Position numbers and translations under genes: made by a program
In this document: positions 5,300-8,375 of the stretch, piece by piece
Layout of the letters: each line of letters begins with the position of its first letter
How positions within the stretch are numbered: position 1 is the stretch's first letter
NCBI GenBank assembly: GCA_900553205.1
Contig: USCK01000080.1
Span: forward strand, 1 to 8,375
DNA: 8,375 nucleotides
Direction: 5' to 3'
Source: an uncultured bacterium
GTDB taxonomy: Bacteria > Cyanobacteriota > Vampirovibrionia > Gastranaerophilales > Gastranaerophilaceae
Notes under the pieces: generated by a model
What the model saw: the letters and a program-made list of their open reading frames with translations, nothing else
What the model was told of the DNA's origin: nothing
Databases searched by the model: none

Positions 5300-6967
5300 T
5301 TGGGAATCGGTTTAATATTAATAATAACTTGTATAGGGTTGTTTATTCTGTATAGTGCTCTGGTTTCTGCAGAGAATAATGACCAAGGTAAAGGACTGCA
5401 GGTTACTACAAAAAATATTTTGGAACAGGTTGAGAATCTTTATAATGAGAAGGAATATACGATTCTTGAAATCTTGGCTAAAAAGTATTTGGAACGAGTG
5501 CCAAAACATTATGGCGTTCGTTGTTATTTAGCAAAATGTTTTTATGATACAAATAAGATTACTCAAGCTATTTATGAATGTTTAAAAATTCTTAAACGCA
5601 ATAAAGAGTTTGATGATATTCGTTTAATCTTGGCTAATTGTTACAGAAAGAAAAATTTAACCATTGAATCCTTGAAACAGTTTGAAATCCTTTACAAACG
5701 AGGAAATCGTACTGTTGAAGTTATCAAGAATATGGCTGAATTGTTTAATGATGTAAGCCAATATAGTGCTTCAATAAAACTATATAACATGTTAGTTCCA
5801 ATGACAAAAGATAATAGAGAGGTTTCTGAATACAAGTTAATCTTGGCTAAATTAAACGAGAAAATTGGTGATTATGCTGCAGCGTTTGAAGCGTACAAAG
5901 CAAGATTACAACTGACTCCAAAAGACTATGACACTCGTAAAAGAATGATTCAGTTGTATGTAAAGGTCGGTAATCAAGCTAAAGTTATTTCATCTCTTGA
6001 AGAAATGCTGGATTATGATTTGCCTCAAGAAATGAAATTGTGGGCATTAGAGCTTATGGTCAAAACTTGTCGTGAAGTCGGCGAACAGATGAAGGCTCTG
6101 ACACATATAGAAAAACTTGTAGATTGTCCTGGGAGTAATATTTTAGATGCAAAGTGTGTAATGGCAGATATTTATTGTACTCTTGATAATCTTGAGGCTG
6201 CAGAAGGTGTTTTGACAGATTTGTCTATGCAGTATGAAGGTAATATTGAGGTATTAACTCGTCTTGCTACTGTTTATGAAAAACAAAACAGATTCTCGGA
6301 AGCAAATGATATCTATAACGGACTTTTGGTTGTTATTCCAAGTACAGAGGTTCGCAGAGTTCATAACTTGATGAGTAATCTGTACGCTCGTTGGGGTGCT
6401 TCAATGTTGAACGGTTCAGAATTGGCAGATGTAACAGAATCTTTCAAACTGTTCTCTATGGCAATTCAGTTTGATGTAACAAACCCTTATGTACATGAAC
6501 AGTTGGCAAAAGCTAATATGCTAATCAAGAATTATAAAGAAGCAATTTCTCAATTAAAAATTGCTATGGAATACAGTGAAGAATCCGAATATGCCCAATA
6601 TTATCTACCTTTAGCAGATTGTTATCATAATATTAATAACGCTTTTGAAGAAAAGAAAGCGTTGACAAACCTTATCAAGGCTGAGCCTGAAAATTCTATT
6701 GCGCATTGGAAATTGGCTCAATTATGCGAAGCTCAGCATGATACAAAAGGTGCTAAAACAATGCTCGAAAAAACTATTGAACTTGACCCTAATATGATAG
6801 AACCAAAATACAGATTAGCATTGTTGTATGAATCTGAAGGTTATAAAGACGGTGCAATAAATCTTTATAGACAGATTTTAAGATTAGACCCTTCAAACAA
6901 AGATGTTGAAAGCAACTTGAAAACCTTGTTAAACTTTAGCCATGACCTTAAGGATCAGACCAACTAG
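5300..6967 (+). CDS. Membrane-anchored tetratricopeptide-repeat (TPR) protein
   Basis: This 555-aa protein has one N-terminal hydrophobic segment (about 2-24, LILIITCIGLFILY) and then only TPR-like helical pairs to the end. The best repeats are about 397-430, 433-466, 467-500 (AHWKLAQLCEA...ELDPN) and 501-534 (RLALLYESEGYKDGAINLY...RLDPSN); weaker ones cover about 70-390. TPR arrays are protein-binding scaffolds. The single N-terminal anchor plus TPRs recalls LapB/YciM, but no rubredoxin-like C-terminal cysteines are present, so I do not assign that role. No enzymatic domain is seen. The start is TTG at 5300: no ATG occurs in frame until about residue 145, and AAAAGG lies 10 nt upstream, so a rare, probably weak start is used. 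The 3' end overlaps the CHR gene on the other strand by 39 bp. Membrane orientation is uncertain because charged residues near the anchor are few. Confidence 0.9.
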   Translation: MGIGLILIITCIGLFILYSALVSAENNDQGKGLQVTTKNILEQVENLYNEKEYTILEILAKKYLERVPKHYGVRCYLAKCFYDTNKITQAIYECLKILKRNKEFDDIRLILANCYRKKNLTIESLKQFEILYKRGNRTVEVIKNMAELFNDVSQYSASIKLYNMLVPMTKDNREVSEYKLILAKLNEKIGDYAAAFEAYKARLQLTPKDYDTRKRMIQLYVKVGNQAKVISSLEEMLDYDLPQEMKLWALELMVKTCREVGEQMKALTHIEKLVDCPGSNILDAKCVMADIYCTLDNLEAAEGVLTDLSMQYEGNIEVLTRLATVYEKQNRFSEANDIYNGLLVVIPSTEVRRVHNLMSNLYARWGASMLNGSELADVTESFKLFSMAIQFDVTNPYVHEQLAKANMLIKNYKEAISQLKIAMEYSEESEYAQYYLPLADCYHNINNAFEEKKALTNLIKAEPENSIAHWKLAQLCEAQHDTKGAKTMLEKTIELDPNMIEPKYRLALLYESEGYKDGAINLYRQILRLDPSNKDVESNLKTLLNFSHDLKDQTN

Positions 6968-7459
6968 ACCTGAAACTACTAAATAAAATATTGGGGATTT
7001 CTTTTGGGTTAGAAAGATAAACAATAATCCCCCAAATAATAATAGTTCGTATAAACCTGTTACAGATGTTTTTATAAGTCTTAAAGCAACAGATGCAATA
7101 AGAGCGCAACTTGCAGGTTTAAGTCCGTATATAGCAGATTTTACAAAGAAATTATCACTGAATTTTTTTAGTAGTTTGGATATAGCTATAACTATAAATA
7201 AAGAAGGTAAAATAATTGCACAAGATGCAATTAAAGCAGTCAGTATCCCATGTGTTTTTATGCCTGCATAAGTTGCCATATTAAGCCCTACAGGTCCTGG
7301 GGTGATAGAGGCGATTGCCAACATTTGGGTTAGTTCATTGACGGTGTACCAGTGATATGTTTCTGCAATATGATATAGGAATGGCAATGTAGCAAATCCT
7401 CCACCAAACGAAAGTACACCGATTTTGAAAAATTCTTTGAATAAATAAAAATAAATCAT
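6929..7459 (-). CDS. Chromate-transporter-family (CHR) half-size subunit, downstream partner
   Basis: This 176-aa integral membrane protein is one half of a short-chain CHR (ChrA superfamily) pair. Landmarks are FKIGVLSFGGGFATLPFL (11-28), with the glycine triplet followed by LP, and SITPGPVGLNMATYAG (51-66), with the PGP motif. About five to six hydrophobic segments follow. Full-length ChrA is about 400 aa; short-chain members of about 180-200 aa come as adjacent pairs acting together, as with the B. subtilis YwrA/YwrB pair. Chromate export is the named family activity; the natural substrate here is unknown. The start ATG (7459) overlaps the upstream partner's stop as ATGA, and TTGGAG lies 7 nt upstream inside that partner, indicating translational coupling. 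The 3' end overlaps the TPR gene tail-to-tail by 39 bp. No frameshift is seen. Confidence 0.92.
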   Translation of the reverse strand: MIYFYLFKEFFKIGVLSFGGGFATLPFLYHIAETYHWYTVNELTQMLAIASITPGPVGLNMATYAGIKTHGILTALIASCAIILPSLFIVIAISKLLKKFSDNFFVKSAIYGLKPASCALIASVALRLIKTSVTGLYELLLFGGLLFIFLTQKKSPIFYLVVSGLVGLILKVMAKV

Positions 7460-8010
7460 TGTTTTTCTCCAATTTTTTGTTTAACAAATTGGTAAGTTAT
7501 CCCTATAATCATTGAAGAAATAATCATTGGTGCAGGTGCAATGTTCCATTTTAGAATCGCAATAAGAAATAAACTAAACATAAACAGTGCAAATTTGTCG
7601 GTAATTGATTTTTTCCACATTTCTTTTACTGATGAGATAATAAGTATTATTACACCAAAGCCAACACCCCATAAAATACTTTTTACGGTAGGCATTTGAG
7701 AAATTTTACTAACGATGGAAGCAATAGCAATAATACATAAAAATGGTGCTGTAATCATTCCAAGAGTTGCCATTATTGCGCCGAGTTTACCTCTTAGCTT
7801 GTAGCCGATAAATATTGAAATATTAGCAGCTATTAATCCAGGTAAAGATTGACTGATTGCGTAATAGTCAACAAGTTCATCTTCTGTTATCCAATTTTTA
7901 GATTTAATTATCTCGTCTTTAAGTATTGGAAGTATGACATATCCACCACCAATCAAAATCATGCCGATTTTGACAAAGACTTTGTATATCTCCCAGAGTC
8001 TAATCTTCAT
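7456..8010 (-). CDS. Chromate-transporter-family (CHR) half-size subunit, upstream partner
   Basis: This 184-aa membrane protein is the first of the CHR pair. It has VFVKIGMILIGGGYVILPIL (11-30) and SQSLPGLIAANISIFIGYKL (53-72), matching the partner's GGG-LP and PGP segments but with LPG instead of PGP. This difference is typical of the two complementary halves of the family. A basic loop (KLRGK, 71-75) and several hydrophobic segments follow. The two halves probably assemble as a heterodimer in the cytoplasmic membrane. The ATG at 8010 has no Shine-Dalgarno; a perfect -10 TATAAT ends 6 nt upstream, so the message is predicted to be leaderless. Upstream on the same strand is the 6S RNA gene, so some transcripts may arrive by read-through. 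Family assignment is secure; anion specificity is not known. Confidence 0.92.
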   Translation of the reverse strand: MKIRLWEIYKVFVKIGMILIGGGYVILPILKDEIIKSKNWITEDELVDYYAISQSLPGLIAANISIFIGYKLRGKLGAIMATLGMITAPFLCIIAIASIVSKISQMPTVKSILWGVGFGVIILIISSVKEMWKKSITDKFALFMFSLFLIAILKWNIAPAPMIISSMIIGITYQFVKQKIGEKQ

Positions 8011-8016
8011 AAGTTA

Positions 8017-8045
8017 ATTATATTACAAAATAGGATAGATATTAA
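8017..8045 (-). promoter_or_regulatory. Predicted promoter of the CHR pair
   Basis: On the - strand, TTAATA (8045-8040) and a perfect TATAAT (8022-8017) are 17 bp apart. The -10 ends exactly 6 nt before the ATG at 8010, placing the transcription start on the A of the start codon. The -35 sits inside the T-rich tail of the 6S RNA gene. Confidence 0.5.
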
Positions 8046-8063
8046 AAAATAAAAGCTTTATGC
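8044..8063 (-). terminator. U-rich terminator tail closing the 6S RNA gene
   Basis: On the - strand the last arm of the closing stem, GCATAAAGC (8063-8055), is followed at once by TTTTATTTTTT (8054-8044). The paired arm is at the 5' end of the RNA (8230-8222), so the terminator stem is long-range, not a local hairpin. The same stem on the + strand has no T-run, which is one reason for choosing the - strand. Confidence 0.55.
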
Positions 8064-8230
8064 CGATGCGATTTTATTCCCTGCCGAAGTAGCAGGTGGG
8101 TGAACGCCTCGATGCCTCCGTTTCCCACTGGCAATTAAGTTCATAATTGGTGGGTGTACTTCATAACATCGCTGAGCTAATTCTCCCTTTTAATAAAAAT
8201 GTAGGAATAAAATTAACATCAGCATAAAGC
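8044..8230 (-). ncRNA. ssrS: 6S RNA (RNA polymerase-binding regulatory RNA)
   Basis: 6S RNA folds like an open promoter and sequesters the housekeeping RNA polymerase holoenzyme. At about 187 nt the length is right (E. coli 184). The closing stem pairs GCATAAAGC (8222-8230) with GCTTTATGC (8055-8063), CATC (8217-8220) with GATG (8065-8068), and GGAATAAAAT (8204-8213) with ATTTTATTCC (8071-8080), + strand letters. The apical hairpin pairs CCCAC/GTGGG (8124-8128, 8150-8154) and CAATTA/TAATTG (8132-8137, 8144-8149). On the RNA strand the 5' bubble reads CTCAGCGATGTTATGAAG, close to my memory of E. coli CUGAGCCGAUAUUUCAU. The 3' bubble has TTCACC then a small hairpin CCTGC...GCAGG, as in E. coli TTCACC plus hairpin. 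Promoter and U-tract fit only the - strand. The fold and promoter are read directly; the name rests on architecture and remembered similarity, with another structured RNA as the alternative. Confidence 0.8.
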
Positions 8231-8236
8231 AATAAC

Positions 8237-8265
8237 ATTATGACATATTTATTTGTACTTAGCAA
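8237..8265 (-). promoter_or_regulatory. Predicted promoter of 6S RNA
   Basis: On the - strand, TTGCTA (8265-8260) and CATAAT (8242-8237) are separated by 17 bp. The -10 ends 6 nt before G8230, which is the first base of the closing stem. That exact agreement between the predicted transcription start and the RNA fold supports both calls. The -35 resembles that of the HU promoter (TTGCAA). Confidence 0.7.
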
Positions 8266-8375
8266 GTTGGTTGAGTAGGTTAAAAAGTTATTTTTTTGTT
8301 TTATTGGGACTAATGCCGTCCAAAACCCAGCACCAAATATTCTTTCCTTTTTATTGCGAAGAAAATGCGTAAGCC
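8266..8375. other. No identifiable gene (window edge)
   Basis: I see no convincing coding region here. A - strand frame is open from the edge through to about 8161, but it crosses the 6S promoter and RNA and shows no recognisable domain. A 4-bp hairpin GGAC/GTCC (8307-8310, 8318-8321) has no T-tract on either side. The stretch may be the 3' flank of a gene beyond the window. Confidence 0.5.

Noticed and set aside
7849..8052. 67-codon open frame on the + strand opposite the CHR start
   Set aside because: It is opposite the conserved GGG-LP region of the CHR subunit and ends in the 6S RNA tail; no signal or motif.
8055..8230. Structured RNA read on the + strand
   Set aside because: The stems exist on either strand, but only the - strand has a matching promoter 6 nt before the stem, a U-tract after it, and the 6S-like order TTCACC then 3' hairpin.
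8055..8230. SRP RNA, tmRNA, RNase P RNA or a cobalamin-type riboswitch
   Set aside because: The GGAA-loop SRP core, tmRNA tRNA-like ends, RNase P core motifs and a B12 box are all absent, and the element ends in a U-tract 33 nt before a coding start without an expression platform.
8161..8375. Open - strand frame entering from the right edge
   Set aside because: It has no recognisable domain, crosses the 6S promoter and the RNA itself, and its composition looks like noncoding AT-rich DNA.
1..8375. CRISPR array, insertion sequence, prophage or tRNA genes
   Set aside because: No regularly spaced repeats, transposase-like proteins, terminal inverted repeats, phage genes or cloverleaf sequences were seen on either strand.

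Overview
This is an AT-rich chromosomal window with ordinary bacterial gene architecture: short spacers, overlapping genes, sigma70-like promoters and intrinsic terminators. The gene content points to a lineage close to Cyanobacteria. The DUF512 radical-SAM protein has the PDZ + CX3CX2C + DUF512 layout known from Cyanobacteria and Clostridia. The long RecJ has the extra C-terminal domain seen in Firmicutes and Cyanobacteria. The low GC content and the absence of photosynthesis genes would suit a non-photosynthetic relative such as Melainabacteria/Vampirovibrionia (for example Gastranaerophilales). This placement is inference; an AT-rich Clostridium-like organism is the main alternative.

Left part, + strand: recJ is cut at its 5' end by the window edge and runs in frame from base 1, so the first internal TTG is not its start. 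After a 102-bp spacer with a good promoter comes a 92-aa HU-type nucleoid protein, closed by a strong intrinsic terminator. Next is a two-gene unit: a PadR-family regulator whose 3' end overlaps the start of a DUF512 radical-SAM protein by 17 bp. An 8-bp perfect dyad overlaps the predicted padR promoter and looks like an autoregulatory operator.

Middle: a small exported protein of unknown function on the - strand overlaps the end of the DUF512 gene tail-to-tail by 32 bp. It is divergent from a membrane-anchored TPR protein on the + strand. The 126-bp divergent spacer carries an 11-bp perfect direct repeat with a 30-bp period. The TPR gene overlaps the next - strand gene tail-to-tail by 39 bp.

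Right part, - strand: two half-size chromate-transporter-family (CHR) proteins are joined by an ATGA overlap and probably form a heterodimeric membrane transporter. Upstream of them is a gene of about 187 nt for a structured RNA that I identify as 6S RNA (ssrS). It has a long closing stem, an apical hairpin, a 3'-side bubble hairpin preceded by TTCACC, a promoter placed exactly 6 nt before the first stem base, and a U-rich tract directly after the closing stem. 6S RNA binds the housekeeping RNA polymerase holoenzyme. The last 110 bases (8266-8375) hold nothing I can identify.

I found no convincing new multi-gene system. The most rewarding leads are the 6S RNA with two competing pairing segments, the padR dyad, the divergent-promoter direct repeats, and three genes that appear to be leaderless (a -10 box 6-8 nt before the ATG and no Shine-Dalgarno sequence).
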